Positions 8,633 through 17,264 of a stretch of 64,000 bases of DNA are shown piece by piece. Source of the stretch: Ferdinandcohnia sp036962685 (GTDB lineage Bacteria; Bacillota; Bacilli; Bacillales; Bacillaceae_L); contig NZ_JBALOP010000013.1 in NCBI RefSeq assembly GCF_036962685.1, positions 41,469 to 105,468 of the forward strand, read 5' to 3'. The translations under genes were made by a program, and so were the position numbers. Within the stretch, counting starts at the first letter, position 1. Each line of letters starts with the position of its first letter. The notes beneath the pieces are model-generated. The model was given only the letters and a program-made list of their open reading frames with translations, had not been told where the DNA came from and did not search any database.

Positions 8633-8662
8633 AAGAAGCCCTAACGTCTTAACGTAGGGCTC
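8633..8662 (-). terminator. Terminator of the DUF1292 gene
   Basis: AGCCCTA..ACGT and ACGTTAGGGCT form the stem on the minus strand, with a short TTCTTTTC tail. Confidence 0.7.
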
Positions 8663-8667
8663 TCGTA

Positions 8668-8946
8668 TTATTCTTCGTCTAATTCCTCATCGAAAATTTC
8701 GTCAAAGGCTGCGGATACTTTTTCAAATTCTTCATCACTTTCAATTGCTGAAAAATCTCCTTCTTCATCAATTTTTAGAAAGAAAATATCGATATCCTCC
8801 TCGGTTTCCTCTTCTAAATCTTCAAGAAAGCCCACTGCTGCATATTCAATCCCTTCAATCGTTACGACTCCAAGTACCTCAACTTCTTGGTCTTCACCTG
8901 TTTCGTCACTAATTGAAAAAATTTCTCCAACTTTTACTTTTTCCAT
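8668..8946 (-). CDS. DUF1292 family acidic small protein
   Basis: 92 residues, strongly acidic. The N-terminal GEIFSISDETGEDQEVEVLGVV and the central EGIEYAAVGFLED fit the DUF1292 (YrzB-type) pattern. The C-terminal third is almost all Asp/Glu with scattered Phe. Function unknown for the family. ATG follows GGGGAGG. Single gene with its own terminator. Confidence 0.8.
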   Translation of the reverse strand: MEKVKVGEIFSISDETGEDQEVEVLGVVTIEGIEYAAVGFLEDLEEETEEDIDIFFLKIDEEGDFSAIESDEEFEKVSAAFDEIFDEELDEE

Positions 8947-9097
8947 GCCATTTTCCTCCCCAAATGAATTTTGTTCTAGTTTATCTTTCCAGTGTACAGT
9001 TTAAAACATACCTTGTACACATGATATTTCTCGGGTTAGTAAACAATAATCCCGTGGGAGTATTTTCTCACTAAAAATCAATGTGGAGGGATATACA

Positions 9098-9217
9098 TTG
9101 AGTATTCTATTTCGCTTATTCCCAGAGTTGTATTATACGTTCGTAAAACTTACGATTTTCATGAGAAGGTTAATTTTTAGACTTCAATATTTATTACGAA
9201 TCCCAGCTCTTGCGTAG
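9098..9217 (+). CDS. 39-residue hydrophobic, basic small protein
   Basis: TTG start with GGAGGG and an 8-nt spacer; 39 residues rich in Phe, Leu and Arg (FRLFPELYYTFVK, FMRRLIFRLQYLLRIP), ending at TAG. It is followed 41 nt later by a strong terminator, so the ORF sits in its own transcription unit. It could be a membrane-associated peptide. No family recognised; support is the ribosome binding site and terminator only. Confidence 0.45.
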   Translation: MSILFRLFPELYYTFVKLTIFMRRLIFRLQYLLRIPALA

Positions 9218-9257
9218 AAGGATATTCAATTAGTATCGTAAATTCTCATTGATGTAT

Positions 9258-9293
9258 GAAAAAAGGTAAGCACATTGTAGCTTGCCTTTTTCT
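9258..9293 (+). terminator. Terminator after the 39-codon ORF
   Basis: AAAAAGGTAAGC and GCTTGCCTTTTT enclose a short loop, with a T run. Confidence 0.85.
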
Positions 9294-9368
9294 TTACAAT
9301 TTGGTTGAAATTCGTATATTTGTAACTTGAATTTATGATATGATAAGGAAAAAAGTGGGAGTAGTTAA

Positions 9369-10250
9369 ATGAATCCTTTCCTCCTCAGTTTACTTGTTTT
9401 GGCCACTACTGCGTTAATGGGATCATCTTTTGCGGTTGGGAAAATCGGGTTGGAATATGTATCGCCACTTCTTCTGGTTGGATTACGTTTTACAATTGCA
9501 GGTATTCTGATGGCTTTATTTATAAGGAACAAACCACATCCAAAACAACTTCTAGATTGGGTACGCATTTTTACAATCGGATTTTTTCAAACAGCAGGTG
9601 TGATGGGCTGTATCTTCTTAAGCCTACGGACGATAACTGCAGGTGAGTCTTCTATCCTCACATTTAGCAACCCTTTACTCGTTGTTATTTTAAGTACGGT
9701 CTTTCTTGGCATTCGCTATCGTATCTTTCATTGGATTGGGGTAATCGTTGGATTCGTAGGTGTATTCATCACTCTTGGTTTTCATCTTAATCTAGAAATT
9801 GGAATCATACTAGGTTTAGGATCATCAATATCCTGGTCCATTGGTACAGTATTAATTAAAAAATGGGGCCAACGTTTTAATATTTGGGTATTAACTGCAT
9901 ATCAAATGCTTTTTGGTGGCATTCTTCTCCTATTAATGAGCTTTACCCTTGAGTCACCTGCCATAACAATTACTGCTACTTCCATATTTATCATTTTATG
10001 GCTTGCAATCATGGCATCAATTGTTCAATTTGCTATATGGTTTTATTTAATTAATACTGGTGATCCTGGGAAAACTTCTGCATTCTTATTTCTTGCGCCA
10101 TTCTTTGGGGTTCTTACAGGATGGGTGCTATTAAAAGAGGTTGTTGAATGGTTTGTTTATGCAGGAGCCTTGTTCATTTTTATAGGTATCTTTTTAGTAA
10201 ATTGGACATTCGCAAAAAGTAAAAATATTGAGAATAGGCTTGGTGCCTAA
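9369..10250 (+). CDS. DMT superfamily (EamA) transporter
   Basis: 293 residues with ten hydrophobic segments in two EamA repeats of about 140 residues. The first repeat opens TTALMGSSFAVGKIGLEYVSPLLLVGLRF, a standard EamA start; the second opens GLGSSISWSIGTVLIKKWG. Exporter or uptake carrier of a metabolite; substrate cannot be inferred. ATG follows GTGGGAG. It stands alone between terminators. Confidence 0.88.
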   Translation: MNPFLLSLLVLATTALMGSSFAVGKIGLEYVSPLLLVGLRFTIAGILMALFIRNKPHPKQLLDWVRIFTIGFFQTAGVMGCIFLSLRTITAGESSILTFSNPLLVVILSTVFLGIRYRIFHWIGVIVGFVGVFITLGFHLNLEIGIILGLGSSISWSIGTVLIKKWGQRFNIWVLTAYQMLFGGILLLLMSFTLESPAITITATSIFIILWLAIMASIVQFAIWFYLINTGDPGKTSAFLFLAPFFGVLTGWVLLKEVVEWFVYAGALFIFIGIFLVNWTFAKSKNIENRLGA

Positions 10251-10251
10251 A

Positions 10252-10288
10252 GAAACCCCAACTCCGTTAATAGGACTTGGGGTTTCTC
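10252..10288. terminator. Bidirectional terminator
   Basis: GAAACCCCAA and TTGGGGTTTC form a perfect 10-bp stem between two converging genes. T residues follow on the plus strand and A residues precede. Confidence 0.8.
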
Positions 10289-11878
10289 TTAGTTAATAAA
10301 TTTTTCTTTTTCCTGCCAGTATTCTTTACGCAGGTGTACTTTTTGAATTTTTCCGGATGCAGTTTTCGGTAGTTCGGTTTTAAAGGTAACCTTTGTTGGT
10401 GCTTTAAAATGCGCGAGACGGGTCCGTGAGAATGCGATTAGCTCCTCTTCAGTTACATCATGTCCCTCTCGTTTGACTACTATCGCTTGTGGAGTCTCTC
10501 CCCATTTTTCATGAGGAATGGAAATGACCGCAACCTCTAAAACAGCAGGATGATCGTATAAAGCGCTTTCGACCTCAATCGAAGAGATGTTTTCCCCACC
10601 ACTGATAATAATGTCTTTTTTACGATCTGCGATTTCAATATTCCCATTTACATCTATAAACGCCATATCACCAGTATGATAATAACCATTTCGAATTACT
10701 TCGTCCGTACCTTCCTTATTGTTCAAATATCCTTCCATCACTGTGTTACTGCGTACAATGACTTCACCAATTTCTTTCCCATCCTGGGCTACATCTTCAC
10801 CAAATTCATTGACAACACGGACCTCTGCCCCAATATATTCATATCCGGCTTTTGCTTTTAAGCGATATTTTTCTTCTTTTGAAACATCGTACTGTGTATC
10901 TCGAATGATAGAGGTAGTGATAAGCGGTGAGGCCTCTGTCATGCCATATACTTGGATAAATTCCCACTGAAGCTCCTCTTCAACTCGTTTTACAAATGCC
11001 GGTGGAGGTGCAGAGCCAGCAACGACAATTCGAATATCTTGTTCTTGTTTTCTAAACCCACTTGTTGCTGCATATTGCAATAAAGTATTTAGAACAGTCG
11101 GAGCCATATGCATAATCGTAACTTTATATGAATCAATTTTTCTAAAAATCTCCTCAGGCTTTACCTTTCGCAAGCAAACCTGTGTGCTTCCATTAGCCGT
11201 GTAGTAAAAAGGTGAACCCCAGCCATTGACATGAAACATTGGTAAAATATGAAGTAGTGTATCACGGTCTGATACACGAAGGTGATGCATGGTTGTTAAT
11301 GCATGGAGGTAATTGCTGCGATGTGAGAGCATAACACCCTTGGGTTTTCCTGTAGTTCCACTTGTATATAATAGTGTTGCAATGTCGTTTTCATCCATCT
11401 CTGCGCGTTCGATTGGAGCTTTTTCAAAACGTGAGAGCCATTCCTCATAGGACAGCGTCCATTCTGTGTCATCCTCTCGACCATGGACAATAATTTTTTC
11501 AACCGTGTTTAGTTTTTCCCGAATCGGTTCAATGAGTCCTACAAGCTCATAGTCTACAAACAAAACCTTCGTTTCACTGTGGTTTAATATGTATTCATAA
11601 TCTGATGGGATTAACCTTGTGTTTAATGGAACAATAATGGCACCGATTTGAAAGACTCCATAAAAACCTTCAAACATTTCAGACGAGTTCGGAGCTAAAT
11701 AAGCGACGCGATCTCCTTTTTTAACACCCAGATGGCTTAATCCTCGTGAAAGCTGATTCACTCTTTCGTTTACTTCTGCATACGTAAAGCTTTTGTCATC
11801 ATCAATTAAAGCCGTTTTTTCTCCATAAAGTTTGACCGCTCGATCTAAAAATTGAGATAAAAGCAAAGGAACGTACAA
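10289..11878 (-). CDS. AMP-dependent long-chain acyl-CoA synthetase
   Basis: 529 residues of the ANL superfamily: acyl-adenylate formation, then transfer to CoA. Motifs in order are LLYTSGTTGKPKGVMLSH (P-loop), QVYGMTEASPLI, GYYHTGDMAFID, DRKKDIIISGGENISS (hinge) and PKTASGKIQKVHLR with the catalytic Lys. The start is taken as TTG 11878 because AAGGGGG lies 7 nt upstream; the extra N-terminal residues in the longer reading are a poor match to the family. Close to Bacillus FadD/LcfB-type enzymes, but chain-length preference is not readable. Confidence 0.9.
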   Translation of the reverse strand: MYVPLLLSQFLDRAVKLYGEKTALIDDDKSFTYAEVNERVNQLSRGLSHLGVKKGDRVAYLAPNSSEMFEGFYGVFQIGAIIVPLNTRLIPSDYEYILNHSETKVLFVDYELVGLIEPIREKLNTVEKIIVHGREDDTEWTLSYEEWLSRFEKAPIERAEMDENDIATLLYTSGTTGKPKGVMLSHRSNYLHALTTMHHLRVSDRDTLLHILPMFHVNGWGSPFYYTANGSTQVCLRKVKPEEIFRKIDSYKVTIMHMAPTVLNTLLQYAATSGFRKQEQDIRIVVAGSAPPPAFVKRVEEELQWEFIQVYGMTEASPLITTSIIRDTQYDVSKEEKYRLKAKAGYEYIGAEVRVVNEFGEDVAQDGKEIGEVIVRSNTVMEGYLNNKEGTDEVIRNGYYHTGDMAFIDVNGNIEIADRKKDIIISGGENISSIEVESALYDHPAVLEVAVISIPHEKWGETPQAIVVKREGHDVTEEELIAFSRTRLAHFKAPTKVTFKTELPKTASGKIQKVHLRKEYWQEKEKFIN

Positions 11879-11969
11879 ATTGTTTTCCCCCTTTTTTAGG
11901 TATAAAACGAAGCATGTAAACAACTTCATTATAAGAAAAATTCGGAATATTTTCAAACTATTTTAAAAT

Positions 11970-11999
11970 AAAAAACCTTATCACAAAGATAAGGTTTCG
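11970..11999 (-). terminator. Terminator of the amidase gene
   Basis: AAACCTTATC and GATAAGGTTT form a perfect stem with T residues on the minus strand. Confidence 0.85.
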
Positions 12000-12000
12000 C

Positions 12001-12675
12001 TTAAAATCCGATTCTTGACCAATCAAATAGTTTGCCAGGGTCTGTTTTTCTACCTGGTGCATATTCATCATGTCCAATCACATGTCGCCTGTCTCGTAGA
12101 ATGGATGGATTTCTTTTCAAAATATTATCGACTAACAACTGCAATGATTGAAATTGGGCATCTGTGTACCCTGCAAGTGTAGGATCGATTTGGTTGTATA
12201 CACCTTCATCGATAATCGCTGTCATCTCTTCTTTTGTTCCCATTGCGATAAGCTCAATCCCAATCGAATACTGATTCATTTTGTTTTCGTATTCAGGAAA
12301 ATCAGGCAAGCTTCCTTTTCCAGCATGATAAGCCACCCTATCCTCTGGAACAAGACTATAAATTTCTCCCTCGCGATCAATCAGATAGTGTACCGAAAGG
12401 CCGTATTCCCCAAATATTGAATATACATCCTCTACATTATATGGATCCTCAGGTTTGAGTGCTGCGTTGCTAATAAAATGGATCATCACATGTGTAATTT
12501 CGTTTATGCGTTTTTCGGAATTGTCAAGAGGTAAAGGTTTATTGGTTGTAGCAATGATTTCTTCTGTGGCCATGTCTACCTCCGTAATCTCGACTTTTAC
12601 TTCCTTGGCTTGTGCTGAACAGCCGAACAATAGAGTTGTAAGTGTACAGCCGATACAAATTCTCTTCCAGTCCAT
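12001..12675 (-). CDS. Lipoprotein N-acetylmuramoyl-L-alanine amidase (Amidase_2)
   Basis: 224 residues. The N-terminus has a lipoprotein signal with lipobox LFGC (Cys19). The amidase_2 (PGRP-type) domain spans about 58-218. Likely zinc ligands are the His in THVMIHF, the His in VIGHDEYAPGRKTDPG and its Asp. YHAGKGSLPDF and NQYSIGIELIA are also typical. It would cleave the amide bond between MurNAc and L-Ala from the outer face of the membrane. Monocistronic. Confidence 0.9.
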   Translation of the reverse strand: MDWKRICIGCTLTTLLFGCSAQAKEVKVEITEVDMATEEIIATTNKPLPLDNSEKRINEITHVMIHFISNAALKPEDPYNVEDVYSIFGEYGLSVHYLIDREGEIYSLVPEDRVAYHAGKGSLPDFPEYENKMNQYSIGIELIAMGTKEEMTAIIDEGVYNQIDPTLAGYTDAQFQSLQLLVDNILKRNPSILRDRRHVIGHDEYAPGRKTDPGKLFDWSRIGF

Positions 12676-12818
12676 GTTTCCTAATCTCCTGTTTCCGACT
12701 TTATCCTAGCTTTTGTAGATAATAGTACCTATATGTATTGCAATTGCTGGTCTCATATAGTGTTCTTCGGGATTAATTATACATTGTAATTATCAGGATG
12801 TCAGTCTAAAGTAGGAGT

Positions 12819-13625
12819 TTAGAGTTCAAATTCCCATTCGTCACGTAAAATCAAATATAGTACTAATAGCTCATTTTCTAGTTGTTCATATGTTTTACCT
12901 GCTACATCGATTCCTACCTTTGGAAACAAAATATCTGCAATTTGTTTCGTTCTTCTGTCTTTCACGTCATCCTTCAATTGTAAAAAACGATTGCAATAGG
13001 TTTGCAGAAGCTTCCATTCCTTGTTACCAAATGACTTTAATGCCCATTGATCAATGGTAAGAGAATTTTTTGTCAGCCCGCGTCTTAGAATTTCCTTTTC
13101 TAGTGGGCTTTCTTTTTTCATTTTTTTCGCTCGCCTTTCATGTATGACTATGGTACCTGCAACTAAGTCACCAAGTCGCTTATGTTTAGGATGAAAGAAG
13201 ACCATGATCATTCCTAAAAAATAGGATGCTGGTAAAGAATCGATGATGCGTAAAAAATTACGGATAAAGCTTGATAATAACGTAATACTATGTCCGTTTT
13301 CTTGAATTACACGAATACCTACTACTTTTTTTCCAATTGTTTTGCCCCCAGCAAAAAATTCAAACAAAAAATAATAACCCCAATTTAATACGAACAAAAC
13401 AATTATGGCAATGGCAACTGGTCCAGAAAAAAATGATTCTTCTAGCATCCAAAAATCGGAGCCTCCGTGCAAAATAAGTAAAAGGGCTAGTAAAATGAAT
13501 AAACTGGTAATTGACAATATGAATGTATCAAGTAAGAAAGCAGCTGCTCGGCTTCCTACCCCTGCTAACTGAAATTGGATAGAAACAAACTCCGGTGTTT
13601 TTATATTGGTTTGTTCTTGATTCAA
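12819..13625 (-). CDS. RDD family membrane protein
   Basis: 268 residues. The RDD domain (about 10-160) opens VGSRAAAFLLDTFILSI, includes EFFAGGKTIGKKVVGIRVI and RNFLRIID, and closes KRLGDLVAGTIVI. A cytoplasmic, charged C-terminal domain of about 100 residues follows. TTG 13625 is supported by AAAGGGGGGG. It faces away from the SpoIIM-family gene across an R1 repeat and belongs to the MoxR/DUF58 cluster by conserved association. Function unknown; some RDD proteins are reported as Na+/H+ antiporters. Confidence 0.85.
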   Translation of the reverse strand: MNQEQTNIKTPEFVSIQFQLAGVGSRAAAFLLDTFILSITSLFILLALLLILHGGSDFWMLEESFFSGPVAIAIIVLFVLNWGYYFLFEFFAGGKTIGKKVVGIRVIQENGHSITLLSSFIRNFLRIIDSLPASYFLGMIMVFFHPKHKRLGDLVAGTIVIHERRAKKMKKESPLEKEILRRGLTKNSLTIDQWALKSFGNKEWKLLQTYCNRFLQLKDDVKDRRTKQIADILFPKVGIDVAGKTYEQLENELLVLYLILRDEWEFEL

Positions 13626-13636
13626 AAAGGCCCCCC

Positions 13637-13992
13637 CTTTTCTGGCTGAATAAAGTTAAAAGCCTCCGGCTGATGCCACGATTTTTCAAAGGTAACTTTT
13701 CAGCATTAACTGGCACTAAGCCTAAGCCCTCACAGAGGACAATGGCCAGTAAAAGCCAGATAAAGTGAACGAAGACTAAGAACGCCACGTCGTGTGGCAA
13801 CGTCTTCGTGACCCACATCCTGTGGGCCTCAACTAACAATCTGTGGATAAANNNNNNNNNNNNNNNNNNNNNNTTTCACTGTATCTCGCATAGGATCAAA
13901 GACTAAGAACGCCACTTTCTGATGTCTTCGTCTTTTTGACCCACCTCGTGTTGGCCTAAAAAAATCGGCGCAAGTACGCCATGGCGAATTTG
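13637..13992 (+). repeat. R1 repeat copy A, composite, contains an assembly gap
   Basis: Begins GAATAAAGTTA and GCCTCCGGC and ends in the 3' hairpin CAAGTACGCC/GGCGAATTTG. It is longer than the other copies: the block GACTAAGAACGCCAC is present twice, an extra segment with GGCACTAAGCC and CCAGTAAAAGCC is inserted, and a stretch CAACTAACAATC resembles the R3 repeat at 39889-39900. It looks like a mosaic of R1 and R3. It lies in the 440-nt stretch between the RDD and SpoIIM-family genes and points to the latter. Confidence 0.8.
13852..13873. other. Assembly gap (22 N)
   Basis: A run of N follows ACAATCTGTGG. In the related R3 copy at 39897-39928 the same context leads into a perfect 12-bp hairpin, so the missing bases are probably that hairpin. 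Confidence 0.95.
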
Positions 13993-14067
13993 ATATAATT
14001 AATTGTTTCTATTTTTCTCTAAAATTACTATAATAAGGTTACTTGTGAATTCAAGAGGTGAATCATA

Positions 14068-15048
14068 TTGAATATGAAGCAATTTGTCAAACAGCACCGA
14101 GATGAATGGAAACAGCTTGAGCAATTGATTTCCACTTTATATAAGCGTAGAAAATCCCGTACTAGTATCGAAATTAATGAGTTTCATAGACTATACCAAA
14201 AATGCACTGGACATCTTTCCTATAGTCAAACTTATTTTCCTAACGAGGAGATTACCCCTTATTTAAATGGCCTTGTCTCAAAAGCGCATAATCTTCTATA
14301 TAAGGACCAGGTTTCAAGTTTCGGTCAAATCAGGTATTTTTTTAGTACGAAATTTATTGGGCTATTACTTGAACAATGGAAATTTGTTGTTATTGCTTTT
14401 GTTTTGTTTACACTAGGTGGAGTCGGTAGCTTTTTTTCAGTCCTACAGGATCCCCTCCATATGTTTTCAATTTTACCAGCAGAAATTGCCCAAGGTGTAG
14501 ATCCAGACTATTTGGGTAGTCAAGATGGTGAAGTTGATTCATCCCTCATGTCAGCTAGCATTATGACAAACAATATTCAAGTTGCCATCCTCGCGTTTGC
14601 GAGCGGAATAACCTTCGGACTGTTAACAGTCTATCTTTTAATCTATAACGGCATCATCATTGGTGCATTGGCTGGTTTGTTTTGGCATTATGGCAAGTCT
14701 TATGACTTTTGGGCATATATCGTCCCTCACGGAATGATAGAGCTCACAGCTATATTTATTGCAGGTGGTGCTGGTCTGTTAATGGGCTACAAGCTGCTGG
14801 TTCCTGGTCCGTACACCAGAGGTTATCAGCTAAAGAATCAGGCAAAACGCTCTGTTCAACTACTTTTAGGAACGATCCCGTTATTTGTCATTGCTGGTAT
14901 CATCGAAGGCTTTATCACACCTGCTACGATTTCACTCGAAGCTAAATATGCTGTTGCATTCATTACGGTTATCGGCTTAATTCTTTACATTGTGACTGGG
15001 AAACTATTTTTAGTGAAAAAAGGATCTACAGCAAATTCCGATTCATAA
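14068..15048 (+). CDS. Stage II sporulation protein M (SpoIIM/DUF95) family membrane protein
   Basis: 326 residues. A cytoplasmic N-terminal part of about 100 residues is followed by a SpoIIM-family domain with about five TM segments. Typical stretches are TNNIQVAILAFASGITFGL, LIYNGIIIGAL and VPHGMIELTAIFIAGGAGL. It is longer than true SpoIIM (about 214 residues) and belongs to the version found with MoxR/DUF58 genes. TTG 14068 follows GAGGTG by 7 nt. Its 3' end overlaps the convergent DUF58 gene by 23 bp. Role in sporulation is not implied by this context. Confidence 0.85.
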   Translation: MNMKQFVKQHRDEWKQLEQLISTLYKRRKSRTSIEINEFHRLYQKCTGHLSYSQTYFPNEEITPYLNGLVSKAHNLLYKDQVSSFGQIRYFFSTKFIGLLLEQWKFVVIAFVLFTLGGVGSFFSVLQDPLHMFSILPAEIAQGVDPDYLGSQDGEVDSSLMSASIMTNNIQVAILAFASGITFGLLTVYLLIYNGIIIGALAGLFWHYGKSYDFWAYIVPHGMIELTAIFIAGGAGLLMGYKLLVPGPYTRGYQLKNQAKRSVQLLLGTIPLFVIAGIIEGFITPATISLEAKYAVAFITVIGLILYIVTGKLFLVKKGSTANSDS

Positions 15049-16384
15049 TATCAATATAATAGGAAACAGCTGTGGCTGCTAATTTATCCTCTTTGGCCTC
15101 AACCATCATGAGGCCATGGTTTTCCCATTTTCGTTTTCCCCTCTTTTTCACAAGCATTTGCTGCTGTGCCATACTTTTTAGCATGGCTGTTTGAACATTT
15201 GTCGGCTTCTCATTAATTCTTTCGTTTAGTGTAGAATCTTCTACACCAATCAATAGAAAATAATGCCGCTGCCGTAATTTTCGTAAATAAACCAACGGAC
15301 TTTCTTCCCGTACAAAGGTATGTACATCACTGAACAATAATAGTAGGCTCCGCTTTTTTTGCACCGTTTCTAAATAAGATAAAACAGCGCCATAATTGGA
15401 TTCAACCGCATCTACCTTGAGATTATAAATCGCCTGTAAAATGGTTTGAAGATGTGCGATTCCTTTTCCGGCTGGAACATAAATCTTAACTTCCGTTGAA
15501 AAAGCCAGCATAGAAACATAGTCTCCGTTTTGAAGAGCTGCTGTGGCAACGGTCAGGGCAGATTCAATCGCTTTTTCAAGACGATTTCCCTTTTCCAACT
15601 CGGCCCCCATCATCCTGCCACAATCAATTAATATCGTAATAAACTTGCCATGCTCTGGTTCAAATTCATTTGTCATGACTTCATGGAGCTTTGCAGTCTG
15701 TCTCCAGTTGATAGTACGAGGATCATCACCGGGAACATAGCTTCTAATTTTTGAAAATTCACCTGTACCTTTTTGTTGTTTACGGATTTTCACACCTTCA
15801 TATAATAAAAATTTCTGTGCATTCTCAAGGTACTGCCTTGTTTCGGAGAGATCGGGTATAACTCTTATTTTGTTGTTTATGGTAAATGTGAGTTGTTTTT
15901 CCCATAAACCAAGGAAACTCTTATATCGGAAATATAGTTTGTTAATTTGATAATCACCGCGTTCCATTGCTTCTGTTAAGTAAGTGATTCGGGTAGTCGT
16001 TTCACCAGTAATCTTTCCTTTGATCGGAAAAGCTTTGGTAAAAGAAGCTGGAATGCCATCTATGAATCGATATGAAAGACCGTATGTAGAATTGTTGGTT
16101 ATTTCAATATCAACCGAAGTTGGAAGTCCTCTCTCCATTTCAGACTGTAATTTGCGTGTCGCTACTAAATGCTTTTTTCTTGGCGAAAAAAACAAATCAA
16201 CCAAACTTCCAAAAAAAACAAATAGATTTAGACCAATGATGATTCCCCATGAAAGTTCCAATAAAGATAATCCCAAAAATCCTATCGAAAGGAATAGTAA
16301 AACTAAAATCAAACGCCTTGTTGGAATGATCCCTCTATCTAGGAACAGGAACCGATCCCACAAGCTCTTCAATGATTTCGTCAA
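15026..16384 (-). CDS. DUF58 domain protein of the MoxR cluster
   Basis: 452 residues. Two TM segments near the N-terminus (LVLLFLSIGFLGLSLLE, IIIGLNLFVFFGSL), then a beta-rich region, the DUF58 core (IRSYVPGDDPRTINWRQTAK) and a VWA-like fold opening ITILIDCGRMMG, in which the canonical DxSxS is changed to DCGRM. TTG 16384 is chosen because TTGGAGGG precedes it by about 9 nt; the ATG at 16408 overlaps that site. The gene overlaps moxR by 50 bp, indicating translational coupling. Presumed client or adaptor of the MoxR ATPase by conserved pairing. Confidence 0.85.
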   Translation of the reverse strand: MTKSLKSLWDRFLFLDRGIIPTRRLILVLLFLSIGFLGLSLLELSWGIIIGLNLFVFFGSLVDLFFSPRKKHLVATRKLQSEMERGLPTSVDIEITNNSTYGLSYRFIDGIPASFTKAFPIKGKITGETTTRITYLTEAMERGDYQINKLYFRYKSFLGLWEKQLTFTINNKIRVIPDLSETRQYLENAQKFLLYEGVKIRKQQKGTGEFSKIRSYVPGDDPRTINWRQTAKLHEVMTNEFEPEHGKFITILIDCGRMMGAELEKGNRLEKAIESALTVATAALQNGDYVSMLAFSTEVKIYVPAGKGIAHLQTILQAIYNLKVDAVESNYGAVLSYLETVQKKRSLLLLFSDVHTFVREESPLVYLRKLRQRHYFLLIGVEDSTLNERINEKPTNVQTAMLKSMAQQQMLVKKRGKRKWENHGLMMVEAKEDKLAATAVSYYIDIMNRNLL

Positions 16385-17264
16385 TGGTGATTCCCTCCAA
16401 TTCTGCATGTGGAGATAACTGAATTCGATGCCTTAACGCAGGCTTGGAAACCATTTTCACATCATCTGGTGTGACATAATCTCGATCAGCCATAAATGCC
16501 CATGCCTGTGCCGCTTTTGAAATTGAGATGGCTGCCCTTGTACTTGCTCCAAATCGAATGGCTTCAGATTCCCTGGTTTTCCGGACAATTTGCATGATGT
16601 AATCCAGAACACCGTCACCTAAAATAACGTTTTCAATATCCTTTCGTATCGATAAAAAGGTGTTTAGATCAAGTACAATTGCTGAATCCTGATAACCAAA
16701 ACTTTGTTCCACCACTTGTTTCACGACATTTTTTTCTTCATCAAAAGCTGGAAACTCAATTTGAAGTTTAAATAAAAAGCGGTCCTGTTGAGCTTCTGGT
16801 AATCGATAGGTCCCTTCAAATTCGATTGGGTTTTGTGTGGCAACAACAAAGAATATCTCAGGTAGCTTGTATGTCTCACCTTGAATCGTCACCTGTTTTT
16901 CCTCCATTGCTTCTAATAATGCTGCTTGGGTTTTAGCTGGTGTACGGTTAATTTCATCGGCTAAAAGGATATTTGTAAAAACGGGCCCTTTTAATGTTTC
17001 AAAGCTGCCTTCCTTCATGTTGTAAATCATACTTCCTGTGATGTCGCTTGGTAATAGATCCGGTGTAAATTGGATACGGTTAAAATCCCCACCAAGTAAG
17101 GTAGCCAGAGTACGTACCATTTGTGTTTTTCCAGTTCCCGGAACACCTTCAATCAAGACATGTCCACCTGCTAGAATGGCAGAAAGTAAAAGTCGTAAAT
17201 TTTTATTCTGGCCCAAAATTCGTTGTTCGTATTTTTCAAGTAAGGATGTTAATTCTGTCCTCAT
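16335..17264 (-). CDS. MoxR family AAA+ ATPase
   Basis: 309 residues. Walker A GVPGTGKT (40-47), Walker B LADEIN (101-106), sensor 1 in VVATQNPIEFEGTYRLPEAQQDRF, and the C-terminal lid with GASTRAAISISKAAQAWA. MoxR ATPases act as chaperone-like remodellers of VWA/DUF58 partner proteins. The start overlaps the DUF4350 gene by 4 bp (ATGA-type). It is the only soluble enzyme in an otherwise membrane-bound cluster. Confidence 0.93.
   Translation of the reverse strand: MRTELTSLLEKYEQRILGQNKNLRLLLSAILAGGHVLIEGVPGTGKTQMVRTLATLLGGDFNRIQFTPDLLPSDITGSMIYNMKEGSFETLKGPVFTNILLADEINRTPAKTQAALLEAMEEKQVTIQGETYKLPEIFFVVATQNPIEFEGTYRLPEAQQDRFLFKLQIEFPAFDEEKNVVKQVVEQSFGYQDSAIVLDLNTFLSIRKDIENVILGDGVLDYIMQIVRKTRESEAIRFGASTRAAISISKAAQAWAFMADRDYVTPDDVKMVSKPALRHRIQLSPHAELEGITIDEIIEELVGSVPVPR

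Noticed and set aside
13528..13839. 103-codon minus-strand ORF
   Set aside because: It overlaps the RDD gene start and consists mostly of R1 repeat sequence.
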